In this document: piece after piece, positions 7,590 through 17,483 of the stretch | Position numbering within the stretch: position 1 is the first letter of the stretch | How the letters are laid out: each line of letters begins with the position of its first letter | Assembly: GCA_025128135.1 (NCBI GenBank) | Contig: JAHLYW010000041.1 | Span: 62,001 to 126,000, forward strand | DNA from: Synechococcus sp. CS-1325 | GTDB taxonomy: Bacteria; Cyanobacteriota; Cyanobacteriia; PCC-6307; Cyanobiaceae | DNA length: 64,000 nt | Direction of reading: 5' to 3' | The notes under the pieces: generated by a model | The model's input: the letters and a program-made list of their open reading frames with translations, nothing else | What the model was told of the DNA's origin: nothing | The model's database searches: none | Translations under genes and position numbers: made by a program

Positions 7590-9071
7590 ATGGCGGCGGT
7601 GAACGGACAAGGGGCCTGGGAGGCGGTGATCGGCCTGGAAACCCATGTGCAGCTGGGCACCGCCAGCAAGATCTTCACCGCCGCCTCCACCAACTTCGGC
7701 GACGACCCCAACACCCACATCGATCCGGTGGTGCTGGGACTGCCCGGCACCCTGCCGGTGCTCAACGAGAAGGTGCTGGAGTATGCGGTGAAGGCGGCCC
7801 TGGCGCTCAACCTGCAAGTGGCTGAGCACAGCAAGTTCGACCGCAAGCAGTATTTCTATCCCGACCTGCCCAAGAACTACCAGATCTCCCAGTTCGACCA
7901 GCCGATCGCCGAGAACGGCTGGATCGAAGTGGAGGTGGCTGAGAAGGGCAAGGACACCTACCTCAAGACGATCGGCATCGAGCGGCTGCACATGGAAGAA
8001 GACGCCGGCAAGCTGGTGCACGCCGGCAGCGATCGCCTGGCGGGCAGCACCCACTCCCTGGTGGATTACAACCGCGCCGGGGTGGCCCTGGCCGAGATCG
8101 TCAGCAAGCCCGATCTGCGCACAGGCAGAGAGGCGGCCGAATACGCCTCCGAGATCCGTCGGATCATGCGCTATCTGGGCGTGAGCGACGGCAACATGCA
8201 GGAGGGATCATTGCGCTGTGATGTGAACATCTCGGTGCGGCGGGGCCCGGATGAACCGTTCGGCGTGAAGGTGGAGATCAAGAACATGAACTCCTTCTCG
8301 GCGATCCAGAGGGCCTGTGATCATGAGATCGCCCGCCAGATCAAGGCGATCGAGGCCGGTGAGCCGATCCGGCAGGAAACGCGCCTCTGGGATGAGAGCA
8401 AGCAACTCACCAAAAGCATGCGCTCCAAGGAGGGCAGCAGCGACTACCGCTACTTCCCGGAGCCGGATCTGGGCCCGATCGAGGTCACGCCGGCTCGGCG
8501 GGAAAGCTGGCGCGCTGAACTGCCCGAGCTGCCGGCGGCCAAGCGTCATCGCTACGCCGAGCAGCTCGGGCTCTCGATCTACGACGCCCGGGTGCTCACC
8601 GATGAGCGGGCCATGGCTGAATACTTCGAGGCGGCCGTGGCAGCCGGTGGCGATCCCAAGGGCGTCGCCAACTGGGTCACCGGCGACATCGCCGCCTATC
8701 TCAATGCCGGCAAGCTCTCAATCACCGATCTGCCCCTGAAACCCGAGGAGCTTTCGGAGCTGGTGGGTCTGATCGACGACGACACGATCAGCGGCAAGAT
8801 CGCCAAGGAGATCCTGCCGGAGCTGCTGGAGAAGGGCGGTTCCGCCAAGGGGATCGTGGCTGAGCGCGGCCTGGGCATGATCAGCGATCCCGCCGCGATC
8901 AGCGCGGAGGTGGAGGCGTTGCTGGCCGCCCATCCAGCCGAAGTGGAAGCGTTCCGGGGTGGCAAGACCAAGCTGCAGGGCTTTTTCGTGGGGCAGCTGA
9001 TGAAGCGCACCGGTGGCCGGGCCGATCCGAAGCTGGCCAACTCAATCCTGGTGGCGAAGCTCAAGGGCTGA
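7590..9071 (+). CDS. gatB: Aspartyl/glutamyl-tRNA amidotransferase subunit B
   Basis: GatB is the kinase and tRNA-binding subunit of GatCAB, which converts Glu-tRNA(Gln) and Asp-tRNA(Asn) to the amidated forms in organisms lacking glutaminyl-tRNA synthetase. The 493-residue protein starts with the family-typical WEAVIGLETHVQLGT, carries the YFYPDLPKNYQISQ motif and the LRCDVNISVR block, and ends in the GatB/YqeY helical tail (DPKLANSILVAKLKG). The frame is open from 7182, but ATG 7590, preceded by a good AGAAGGA ribosome site, is clearly the start. GatA and GatC are not in this window. Confidence 0.97.
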   Translation: MAAVNGQGAWEAVIGLETHVQLGTASKIFTAASTNFGDDPNTHIDPVVLGLPGTLPVLNEKVLEYAVKAALALNLQVAEHSKFDRKQYFYPDLPKNYQISQFDQPIAENGWIEVEVAEKGKDTYLKTIGIERLHMEEDAGKLVHAGSDRLAGSTHSLVDYNRAGVALAEIVSKPDLRTGREAAEYASEIRRIMRYLGVSDGNMQEGSLRCDVNISVRRGPDEPFGVKVEIKNMNSFSAIQRACDHEIARQIKAIEAGEPIRQETRLWDESKQLTKSMRSKEGSSDYRYFPEPDLGPIEVTPARRESWRAELPELPAAKRHRYAEQLGLSIYDARVLTDERAMAEYFEAAVAAGGDPKGVANWVTGDIAAYLNAGKLSITDLPLKPEELSELVGLIDDDTISGKIAKEILPELLEKGGSAKGIVAERGLGMISDPAAISAEVEALLAAHPAEVEAFRGGKTKLQGFFVGQLMKRTGGRADPKLANSILVAKLKG

Positions 9072-9086
9072 AGGCAGACTTGGCCC

Positions 9087-9497
9087 ATGACGCTCCACGC
9101 CGAGACCTACTGGCTGCAGCGCTTCGCGGCCGATCGCCAGGTGCTGGAGCAGCGGCGCCAGGCAGGCCTCAGCCAGGCTGAGCGCTCCGCGCAGGTTTTT
9201 CGTGAGCACTGGCCCCAGCTCAGCGGGCTCTGGGTGCATGGGTCCTTGTTGGGCTCTGGATTCAAGGAGCATTCCGATCTCGATCTGCTCGTGCAGGGTC
9301 TGCCCGCTGATCAGCTGCTGAAGGCCATCGCTCTGGCCGAGGCGGCTGGGCCGCTGCCGGTTGATCTCAAGCGCCTGGAAGACCTTTCTCCTGAGCTCGC
9401 CGAGCGGTTGCTGCGCCACGGCCGAACCTTGATGGCAGGCGCACGGGTTGCCCAAGGACTCCTTGCATCGGGTTGCAACGGCGGCGATGCAGCCTGA
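9087..9497 (+). CDS. MntA-like minimal nucleotidyltransferase
   Basis: This 136-residue protein is of the minimal nucleotidyltransferase family. The signature G52-S53-X10-D64-X-D66 (HGSLLGSG...HSDLDLLV) exactly fits the GSX10DXD catalytic pattern, and a further acidic strand (LPVDLKRLED) supplies the third carboxylate. In MntA/HepT systems the nucleotidyltransferase AMPylates and neutralises the HEPN partner. The next gene, overlapping by 11 bases, encodes such a partner, so this is probably the antitoxin of a type VII toxin-antitoxin pair. It sits 15 bases after gatB. Confidence 0.85.
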   Translation: MTLHAETYWLQRFAADRQVLEQRRQAGLSQAERSAQVFREHWPQLSGLWVHGSLLGSGFKEHSDLDLLVQGLPADQLLKAIALAEAAGPLPVDLKRLEDLSPELAERLLRHGRTLMAGARVAQGLLASGCNGGDAA

Positions 9498-9975
9498 GGA
9501 TCTGCGTGAGCTCCGCGACGACCTGCGCCGCGAGCGTCAGCGGCTGGAGAACCTGGTGGCGTCCCTGGCCCGCAGCCTGCCTCGACTGGGGGAAGGCCCC
9601 GAGCCTGTGGAGGCAGCAGCGTTGCGGCTACACAGCTTCTACACCGGGATCGAGCGCGTGTTGCTGCTGGTGAGCCGCTCACTCAATGGCGGCACGCCAC
9701 GCCAGGGGGACGGCTGGCATCGTCGGCTGCTGGAGCGGATGGCGATGGCCACCGATCAGCGTCCGGCGGTGCTTCGCGAAAGCACCCAAACGTCGCTGCA
9801 GGAGTATCTGCGCTTCCGGCATCTGGTGCGCAACCTCTACGCCGATGAGCTGCGCCCTGAACCCATCACCGCCCTGATCAAGGCGCTTCCTGAGGTTTGG
9901 AGCAGGCTGGAGGCCGACCTGAAGGCTTTCGAAGACTGGGCCGCGGCGTTGGCGGAGCGGGCCTCAGCCGACTGA
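9487..9975 (+). CDS. HepT-like HEPN-family protein, partner of the nucleotidyltransferase
   Basis: This 162-residue, mostly helical protein matches the HepT-like family that sits downstream of MNT-type nucleotidyltransferases. The start is ATG 9487, inside the end of the upstream gene, giving a coupled pair; the frame is open from 9448. The diagnostic block FRHLVRNLYADEL (about residues 110-122) aligns with the HEPN/HepT motif R-X4-H-X-Y as R111, N116 and Y118, so the usual catalytic His is Asn. It may therefore be a weakened or regulatory HEPN protein. The 3' end overlaps the convergent MpaB-CoaE gene by 12 bases. Confidence 0.78.
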   Translation: MQPEDLRELRDDLRRERQRLENLVASLARSLPRLGEGPEPVEAAALRLHSFYTGIERVLLLVSRSLNGGTPRQGDGWHRRLLERMAMATDQRPAVLRESTQTSLQEYLRFRHLVRNLYADELRPEPITALIKALPEVWSRLEADLKAFEDWAAALAERASAD

Positions 9976-11425
9976 AGGAGCAGAGCGCAGAGCCTGCTCC
10001 ACCTGATCGGCCAGTGCCTCCTCGCTTCCCCGGTTGTCGATCAGAACATCGGAACGGTTGCGCTTCTCGCCCATGGGCCATTGGGCCGCGAGGCGGGCCT
10101 CGGCCTCGACGTGATCGAAGCCGTCGCGGCGGCGGAGCCGTTCCAGTTGCTGCTGGGCGTCGCAGTCCACCAGCCAGATCTCACTGCACATTCCCTCGAG
10201 GCCGGCTTCGAACAGCAGGGGGATCATCAGCACCACCACCGGTGCGGCCGCTAGCCGCTTCAGCTCCAGCTCGAACCTCTTCCGCACCAGCGGATGCACC
10301 AGCTGCTCCAGCCAGGCCCGCTCGGCTGGGTCGCTGAACACGATCCGCCCGAGGGCGGCGCGATCGATGCTTCCTGCAGGCGCTCGCACCCGCGCGCCGT
10401 AGCGCTCCAGCACTGATTGCTCCCCCGTGCTGCCGGGCGCCAGGGCGTCCCGGGCGCAGGTGTCCGCATCCAGCACCGGGAGCCCATGCCGTTCGGCGAG
10501 CCAGCGGCCCACGCTGCTCTTGCCGCTGGCAATGCCGCCGGTCAGGCCGATCCGCCGCTGGCCGCCCTGCCAGCGGGGCCGATTCAGCCGCTCCAGCATG
10601 GCTGGAGGCCCCAGTTGCTCCAGAGTGAAGCGGCCGCCATAGCTGGGGGTTGGGCGTTCGGAGTAAAAGCGGGTGTTGCCCTGCCCCCGCGGCCAACGGC
10701 GGGCCAGGCGGCTGCGTAGGCGCAGGCCGCCCAGCACCAGCTGCTGCAGCCAGTCGGGGCTGCTGGTCCACCCCAGGCTGCCGCAGACGTCGCGGCTCAC
10801 CAGCGCCAGCAGTACCCCGCGTAGTGCCGGACGCAGGGGAGCAGGCCAGTCGTCCAGGAGCATCGCCAGGGTGGATTCGGCGATCCGCCGGTTGCTGGGG
10901 GCGCTCTGGAAAGCCTCAAGCTCGAAACTGTGGTTAAACGCCATCAGCGCTGCCAGGTTGTCAGGGATGGCCTGAATTCCCATCGCCTCGCCCACCTGGC
11001 GCCAGAAGAGGAATAAGCACGTCTGCTCCCGAGTGCTCAGGGCCCTCCAGCCGTAGCGGGCCAACCAGCGGATCGGTTCAGCCACGAAGGTGGAGAGCAC
11101 GTAGAGGAAATCACGGTTGCTGATCGCATAAGCGCCATGGATCCGGTTCATCCGGGTGATCACCGCCTGCCCCTCCGGGCTGCGGGGGCCCCAGCGCAAC
11201 AGCTCCGCCACCATCAGGCCGGTGTCGTCGTAGCGCTTGCGCGGTCTGTGGGTGAATTCACCTGTGCGCTCCAGCAGGGCGGATATCGAGGGGACGCAGA
11301 AGGTCTTGAGCAGGGCCAGCTCAAGGGAGCGGGTGGTGTCCCAGGGGAAGTGCACGCCGGCCAGCTCGCAGCAGAGGGCCTCCACTTCCCTCGGAGACGG
11401 CGATTCGGGCGTGGTTGGCTCCGCC

Positions 11426-11427
<2 letters not shown>
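9964..11427 (-). CDS. coaE: MpaB-like (DUF2236) domain fused to dephospho-CoA kinase
   Basis: One uninterrupted 487-codon frame encodes two domains. Residues 1 to about 275 match the MpaB/DUF2236 oxygenase-like family (RMNRIHGAYAISNRDFLYVL, WRQVGEAMGI, SERPTPSYG). Residues from about 290 are a complete dephospho-CoA kinase, the last step of coenzyme A synthesis, with P-loop GGIASGKSS (297-305), LDADTCARDAL, and the lid region FEAGLEGMCSEIWLVDC. Met277 (codon 10599-10597), just upstream of the kinase, could act as an internal start giving a normal-sized CoaE of about 210 residues. The ATG at 11427 shares CATG with the possible argJ start. The kinase call is firm; whether the product is a real fusion is open. 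Confidence 0.88.
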
Positions 11428-12694
<1,267 letters not shown>

Positions 12695-12785
12695 ACGCCG
12701 GTGTGCCAAGCGGTGACAGCAGCACCGATCGGCTCAGGGTTGCGCTGGCTTCCGTGCAACGCTCCAGTCACGAATCGTCCAGTCG

Positions 12786-14540
12786 GTGGCGGCTGCCGGG
12801 CTGCTGCTGCTGATTGAACAGGCCTTGGTACGAGCGATCTCTCTGATATCGATCCTGCCCGGTTTGCGGCAGATGCGCGCCTATCAACACGCCTGGCTCA
12901 GGGGGGACCTGCTGGCGGGAGTAACCGTGGCGGCCTATCTGGTGCCGCAGTGCATGGCCTATGCGGAACTGGCCGGTGTGGCGCCGGTCGCTGGGCTGTG
13001 GGCGATCCTGCCGCCGATGTTGCTCTATGCCCTGCTCGGTTCCTCCCCCCAGCTTTCGGTGGGGCCCGAATCCACCACGGCCGTGATGACGGCGGTGGCG
13101 ATCGCGCCGCTGGCCGGGGGTGATCCCCTGGCCTACGCCAGCCTTGCCAGCCTGCTGGCCCTGTTCGTCGGTCTGGCCTGCCTGCTGGGGGCCTGGAGCC
13201 GGTTGGGCTTCCTGGCCGATCTGCTCTCCAAGCCGATCCTGGTGGGCTACATGGCCGGGGTGGCCGTGATCATGATCAGTGGCCAGATCGGCAAGATCAG
13301 CGGAGTGGATCTTCAGGCCGAGTCGCTGCTGGACCAGCTGCGCGAGCTGGCCGGCCGCAGCGGTGAGATCCATGGGCCCACGTTGGTGCTGGCGATCGGG
13401 GTGCTGGTTTTTCTGCTGCTGGTGCAGCGCCTTTTCCCCATGGCCCCCGGACCGCTGCTGGCGGTGCTGCTGGCTGTGGCGGTGGTTTCGGTGCTGCACC
13501 TCGATCAACGCGGCGTCGCAGTGATCGGGGATATTCCGGCCGGGCTGCCCAGCTTTCACCTGCCGGAGGGCGTTGCGCCTCAGAAGCTCAGATTCCTTTT
13601 ATCTGCTGCTGTGGGCATCGCCCTGGTGGGCTACTCCGACAACGTGCTGACGGCCCGAGCCTTCGCGGCCCGAGGCGGTTACCGCATCGATGCCAACCAG
13701 GAGCTGCTGGCTCTGGGGGCGGTGAATCTGGGCAACGGTCTGATGCAGGGCTTCCCGGTCAGCAGCAGCGGCAGCCGCACGGCCATCGGCGAGGCGCTTG
13801 GCAGCCGCTCCCAGCTGTTTTCGCTGGTGGCTTTCGTGGCGGTGTCGCTGGTTGTGCTCTTTTTGCGGCCGCTGCTGGCCCTGTTCCCGAAGGCGGCCCT
13901 GGGCGCAATCGTCATCTATGCCGCTCTGCGCCTGATCGATATCTCGGAGTTCCAGCGCCTGCGGCGCTTCAAGCTCAGTGAGTTCCGCCTGGCGCTGGTC
14001 ACCTTCGCGGGTGTGTTGCTCACCGACCTCCTGATGGGCGTGGCGCTGGCGGTGGCGCTGTCGGTGATCGATCTGTTTGCCCGCCTGGTGCGCCCCCATG
14101 ACGCGGTACTGGGTAACCCGCCCAACCTGGCCGGCCTCCACGACGTCGAGGACTGGGAGGGCACCAGCACGATCCCCGGGCTGGTGCTCTACCGCTATGA
14201 CGCGCCGCTTTGCTTCGCCAATGCCGAGGACTTCCGCCGCCGCGCCCTGCTGGCGATCGATGCCGAAACCGTTGCCGTCGACTGGTTCGTGCTCAATGCG
14301 GAGGCGATCGTGGAGGTCGACATCACCGCTGCCGATGTTTTGCAGGAGTTGCAGCAGGAGCTGGCTGGGCGGCACATCGTCTTCGCCATGGCCCGGGTCA
14401 AGCAGGACCTCTACCTTCAGCTCGTCAGAGCCGGCGTGGCGGAGAGGATCGGCGCCGAGCACTTTTATCCCACCCTGCCGACGGCGATCGCCGCCTTCCA
14501 GGACCAGGCTTCGAGAGGCGCCGCTGGGTCCGTCGGTTGA
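12786..14540 (+). CDS. SulP-family anion transporter with C-terminal STAS domain
   Basis: This inner-membrane permease of the SulP (SLC26) family has about 584 residues. It has the family signature LAGVTVAAYLVPQCMAYAELAG in the first helices, SVGPESTTAVM, a long series of hydrophobic helices to about residue 430, and a STAS domain after about 440 (GLVLYRYDAPLCFANAEDF, DWFVLNAEAIVEVDITAADVL). Members move sulfate, bicarbonate or other anions. In cyanobacteria BicA is a bicarbonate example, but the substrate cannot be read here. The start is GTG 12786; later in-frame starts are possible. It lies between two copies of the argJ tail, suggesting later insertion. Confidence 0.9.
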   Translation: MAAAGLLLLIEQALVRAISLISILPGLRQMRAYQHAWLRGDLLAGVTVAAYLVPQCMAYAELAGVAPVAGLWAILPPMLLYALLGSSPQLSVGPESTTAVMTAVAIAPLAGGDPLAYASLASLLALFVGLACLLGAWSRLGFLADLLSKPILVGYMAGVAVIMISGQIGKISGVDLQAESLLDQLRELAGRSGEIHGPTLVLAIGVLVFLLLVQRLFPMAPGPLLAVLLAVAVVSVLHLDQRGVAVIGDIPAGLPSFHLPEGVAPQKLRFLLSAAVGIALVGYSDNVLTARAFAARGGYRIDANQELLALGAVNLGNGLMQGFPVSSSGSRTAIGEALGSRSQLFSLVAFVAVSLVVLFLRPLLALFPKAALGAIVIYAALRLIDISEFQRLRRFKLSEFRLALVTFAGVLLTDLLMGVALAVALSVIDLFARLVRPHDAVLGNPPNLAGLHDVEDWEGTSTIPGLVLYRYDAPLCFANAEDFRRRALLAIDAETVAVDWFVLNAEAIVEVDITAADVLQELQQELAGRHIVFAMARVKQDLYLQLVRAGVAERIGAEHFYPTLPTAIAAFQDQASRGAAGSVG

Positions 14541-14895
14541 GCCTGATGCAGAGCTTGAGGTGAAGGCAGTTGCATCCGGCTCCCATACCAGAGACAGCGG
14601 CCGGAGCCCGGCCCCGATCCCGTCGATCCGGCCTTGAGTCTCGCTTCCTCGCCGAAGCGCTGGGCCTCCTGGGTGCTGAGGCGGTCAAGCTGGACCAGAG
14701 CTTTGCTGTCCAGCCTGGATCTGATTCAGCAGGAGAGCAGCAAGCAGAGCGAAGCAGCTGAAGCCTGGTCTGGCCTGGGGCTGTGATCTCTCCGACCAGT
14801 ACGTGCGCATCAACGCCGACTACACCACCTGAACGCCCCGCCACGCCGGTGGGCAGCTGAGGGGAGGATGGGGGCAGATCGCGCCCGTTGCCGCC
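14541..14895. other. Gene-free stretch carrying the argJ-tail duplicate
   Basis: There are 355 bases between sulP and the next gene. Bases 14541-14766 show no recognisable gene; a 63-codon open frame at 14570-14761 has no family features. Bases 14767-14837 are the duplicated argJ end. The remaining 58 bases lead to the ATG of the next gene. I see no transposase, terminal inverted repeat or tRNA. Confidence 0.7.
14767..14837 (+). repeat. 71-bp direct repeat, copy B (orphan duplicate of argJ 3' end)
   Basis: This is a non-functional copy of the argJ terminus, still reading GLAWGCDLSDQYVRINADYTT and a stop, but with no argJ body upstream. It is 69/71 identical to 12629-12699, and similarity ends abruptly at both sides. 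It marks the right boundary of the segment containing sulP. Confidence 0.95.
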
Positions 14896-15405
14896 ATGCC
14901 CTCCGCCGGTGCCCAGCGCCCCCCGCGTCGCCGCCAGCCGGCGGCTGAAGCTCCACTGCCGCCGCGACGCCGCTGGCTGGTTCCCCTGCTGGCCGGCCTC
15001 TGTTTCGGGCTTGGCTACGCGATCACCGATCGGCTGCTCAGCCGTGGCGGCGACGCGGCGCAGCCGCTGGGACTGGACTTCGGGGTGAAGCCGTTCCCGG
15101 GCACCAGTCTGGAGAGCCTGCGGATGCGCTTCGGCACTGATCGCACCGAGATCCGGGGCGATCTCGATCGCCTCGAGTTCGAAGCCAACCAGAAGCAGGA
15201 GGAAGCGAAGCGGCGTCGCCAGGAGCTGAAGGACCGCCAGGCCGCAGAGGAGGCCGCCACCAGGCCGGCGGCAGCGGAAGAGCCACCCTTCGAGCCGCTT
15301 CTCCCGCCGGAAGCCGCTCCAGCCGAACCCGGACTACCGGAGCCACAGCCACCGGCGCAGGCCCCAGCTCCCCTGGCCCCACCGCCGCCCACGTCGTTGC
15401 CCTGA
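14896..15405 (+). CDS. Single-pass membrane protein with charged helix and proline-rich tail
   Basis: The function is not recognised. The 169-residue protein has a basic, proline-rich N-terminus, one membrane helix (about residues 27-45, WLVPLLAGLCFGLGYAITD), a conserved-looking stretch around PFPGTSLESLRMRFG (residues 68-82), a charged Glu/Lys/Arg-rich probable coiled coil (about 84-120) and a Pro/Ala-rich disordered tail. The layout suggests a protein anchored by its N-terminus. It is followed 34 bases later by another small protein and then the UbiB-like kinase, all in one direction. Confidence 0.7.
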   Translation: MPSAGAQRPPRRRQPAAEAPLPPRRRWLVPLLAGLCFGLGYAITDRLLSRGGDAAQPLGLDFGVKPFPGTSLESLRMRFGTDRTEIRGDLDRLEFEANQKQEEAKRRRQELKDRQAAEEAATRPAAAEEPPFEPLLPPEAAPAEPGLPEPQPPAQAPAPLAPPPPTSLP

Positions 15406-15439
15406 TCTGCCACAGTTTGGCCAACCGGCAGGCCTGGAG

Positions 15440-15772
15440 ATGAGTGCGCCCCAATCCTTGATTCAGGCGGCCCTGAACCGCTTTCAGGCGAGGCTTGGCA
15501 GCGGTCTGGCCGATTCCCTGGCCGGGCTGACCGTGCTGGCCCAGGAGGCGCCGGAGCGGCTCCGCAACGAATGGGAACTGTTCTGGCAGGAGGTGGAGCA
15601 GGAAGCGGAGCGTCTGGAAACCGACGCCGCATCCAGCGCCAGCTCCCCTGGGCCAGCCGTCCCAGGGGCCACCGGTTCCGCCACGGCCCGCCCCAGGCAG
15701 GCCCAGGAGCGGATCGATGCCCTGAGGGCCACGGTGGCGGCCCTTTCCCGCCGCCTCGAGGACCACGCCTGA
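15440..15772 (+). CDS. Small helical protein upstream of UbiB-like kinase, function unknown
   Basis: This 110-residue soluble protein is not recognised. The N-terminal part (residues 5-55) is helical with amphipathic repeats, the middle is Ser/Ala/Pro-rich and probably flexible, and the C-terminus (about 80-108) is another charged helix. Its stop overlaps the ATG of the kinase gene as TGATG, so the two are translationally coupled, and a role linked to the kinase is possible. The coupling is seen; the link is inference. Confidence 0.72.
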   Translation: MSAPQSLIQAALNRFQARLGSGLADSLAGLTVLAQEAPERLRNEWELFWQEVEQEAERLETDAASSASSPGPAVPGATGSATARPRQAQERIDALRATVAALSRRLEDHA

Positions 15773-17445
15773 TGGGGCGACTCTGGGCGCATTGGCAGGG
15801 GTTGAGGCGGTCGCTGCGGATCTGGAGAGCGGTGCTGCTGCTGGCCTTCGGTCTCTGGATCGACGGCCAGGCCTGGAGCTACCGCGGTGGGATCAACCCG
15901 GAGCACCGCAGCCTCCGGCAGCGGTTGCGGGCCCGCTGGCTCACCGCTGAACTGATCAGCCTGGGCTCGGCCTTCATCAAGCTGGGGCAGTTGCTCTCGG
16001 CCCGCCCCGATGTGCTGCCGGCCGGGTATGTGGAGGAGCTGGCCAGCCTTCAGGACAAGGTGCCGGCCTTTCCGTTCAGCGTCGTTGAAAACCTCCTGGA
16101 GGAGGAGCTCGGCGAGCGTTGCGCCGAGATCGTGGACCTCGAGGAGCGGCCGCTCGGTTCGGCCAGCCTCGCCCAGGTGCACCGCGCCAGCTTGCGCAGT
16201 GGCCGCCAGGTGGTCTTCAAGATCCAGCGGCCCGGCCTGGAGCGCCTGTTCCGCCTCGACCTGGAGGTGCTGCAGCAGGTGGCCGCCTTGCTGCAGCGCC
16301 ACCCGCGCTGGGGCCAGGGCCGTGAATGGGTACCGATCGCCCAGGAATGCCGGCGGGTGCTGCTGCGGGAACTTGATTTCCGTCTCGAAGCCGAGCATGC
16401 GGCCCGCTTCCGTCAGCAATTTCTCGAGGATGCCGGCATCCGGGTGCCGGCGGTGGTCTGGGAACTGAGCAGTCGGCGGGTGCTCTGCCTGGATTACCTG
16501 CCGGGCATCAAGATCACCGACCGCCCCGCCCTGGTGGCGGCCGGCATCGATCCGGCGGCGGTGGCCGAGAAAGGGGCGGCCAGTTATCTCCAGCAACTGG
16601 TGCGCTTCGGCTTCTTCCATGCCGATCCCCACCCCGGCAACCTGGCGGTGGCCGCCGATGGCGCCCTGATCTACTACGACTTCGGGATGATGGGGCAGAT
16701 CTCCCAGCGCCTGCGCAGCCGCCTCGGTCGGATGGTGCGGGCGGCAGCGGCCCGGGACCCCGCCGCGCTGGTGCTTGAGCTGCAGGGGGCCGGCGTGATC
16801 GCCGCCGGCATCGACACCGGGCCGGTGCGCCGACTGGTGCGGGTGATGCTCAACGATGCCCTGACCCCACCGTTCTCCTCCAACGTGCTGGAGAAGCTCT
16901 CCGGTGACCTCTACGACCTGGTGTACGGCCAGCCGTTCCGCCTGCCCTCGGAGCTGATCTTCGTGATGCGGGCCCTCTCCACCTTCGAGGGTGTCGGCCG
17001 GGGCCTCGATCCCGGCTTTAGCCTGGTGGCGATTGCCCGCCCCTACCTGCTGCCCCTGATGACCGCCAGCGGTAACGGCCCCAACGACTTCATCAACGAA
17101 CTCGGCCGCCAGGCCGCCGAGGTGGGCAGCCGCGCCCTGGGTTTGCCGAGGCGCCTGGAAGACAACCTGGCCAGGATCGAGCAGGGCGACCTGCAGGTGC
17201 AGATCCGGGCCGGAGAAACCGACCGCCTGCTGCGGCGGCTGGCCCTCGCCCAGCAATCCACCGGCCAGTCCTTCCTGCTCGGTGGTCTGGCGATCGCCGC
17301 CGCCCTGCTGGCCGCCAGCGCACGCCCCGCCCTCACCGCCGTGCCGCTGGTGCTGGGCCTGCCGGTGGGGTTCAGCTGGCTGAAGCTGCAGGGCAAACTG
17401 CGCCGGGATGGCCGGATCGAAAAGCTGCCGGTGGCGGGCGGCTGA
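15772..17445 (+). CDS. UbiB/ABC1/AarF-family atypical kinase
   Basis: This 557-residue ABC1-type protein kinase-like ATPase belongs to the family required for isoprenoid-quinone synthesis or homeostasis. It has the diagnostic KxGQ motif (K70-LGQ-73), the Ala-rich nucleotide loop GSASLAQVH (129-137), the catalytic HADPHPGN (283-290) and DFG (303-305). Two hydrophobic helices near the C-terminus (about 500-540) suit membrane attachment. The open frame extends upstream to 15571, but ATG 15772 overlaps the previous stop and begins the conserved part. Cyanobacteria carry several ABC1 paralogues linked to plastoquinone and tocopherol, so the exact role is unclear. Confidence 0.92.
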   Translation: MGRLWAHWQGLRRSLRIWRAVLLLAFGLWIDGQAWSYRGGINPEHRSLRQRLRARWLTAELISLGSAFIKLGQLLSARPDVLPAGYVEELASLQDKVPAFPFSVVENLLEEELGERCAEIVDLEERPLGSASLAQVHRASLRSGRQVVFKIQRPGLERLFRLDLEVLQQVAALLQRHPRWGQGREWVPIAQECRRVLLRELDFRLEAEHAARFRQQFLEDAGIRVPAVVWELSSRRVLCLDYLPGIKITDRPALVAAGIDPAAVAEKGAASYLQQLVRFGFFHADPHPGNLAVAADGALIYYDFGMMGQISQRLRSRLGRMVRAAAARDPAALVLELQGAGVIAAGIDTGPVRRLVRVMLNDALTPPFSSNVLEKLSGDLYDLVYGQPFRLPSELIFVMRALSTFEGVGRGLDPGFSLVAIARPYLLPLMTASGNGPNDFINELGRQAAEVGSRALGLPRRLEDNLARIEQGDLQVQIRAGETDRLLRRLALAQQSTGQSFLLGGLAIAAALLAASARPALTAVPLVLGLPVGFSWLKLQGKLRRDGRIEKLPVAGG

Positions 17446-17483
17446 CCGCCGATTCCGGCGGAAGCCCCCCAGCACCGGAGCGC

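Noticed and set aside
14570..14761. Small gene between sulP and the argJ-tail copy
   Set aside because: The 63-codon frame has no convincing ribosome site, no domain or signal features, and ends at the repeat boundary region.
12700..14766. Insertion sequence carrying sulP
   Set aside because: No transposase, terminal inverted repeats or short target duplication is visible. The only boundary signal is the 71-bp argJ-tail repeat.
15484..17475. Minus-strand open frame of over 600 codons opposite the UbiB-like kinase
   Set aside because: High GC leaves antisense frames open. The plus strand carries all kinase motifs; the antisense product is Gln/His/Gly-rich with no fold features.
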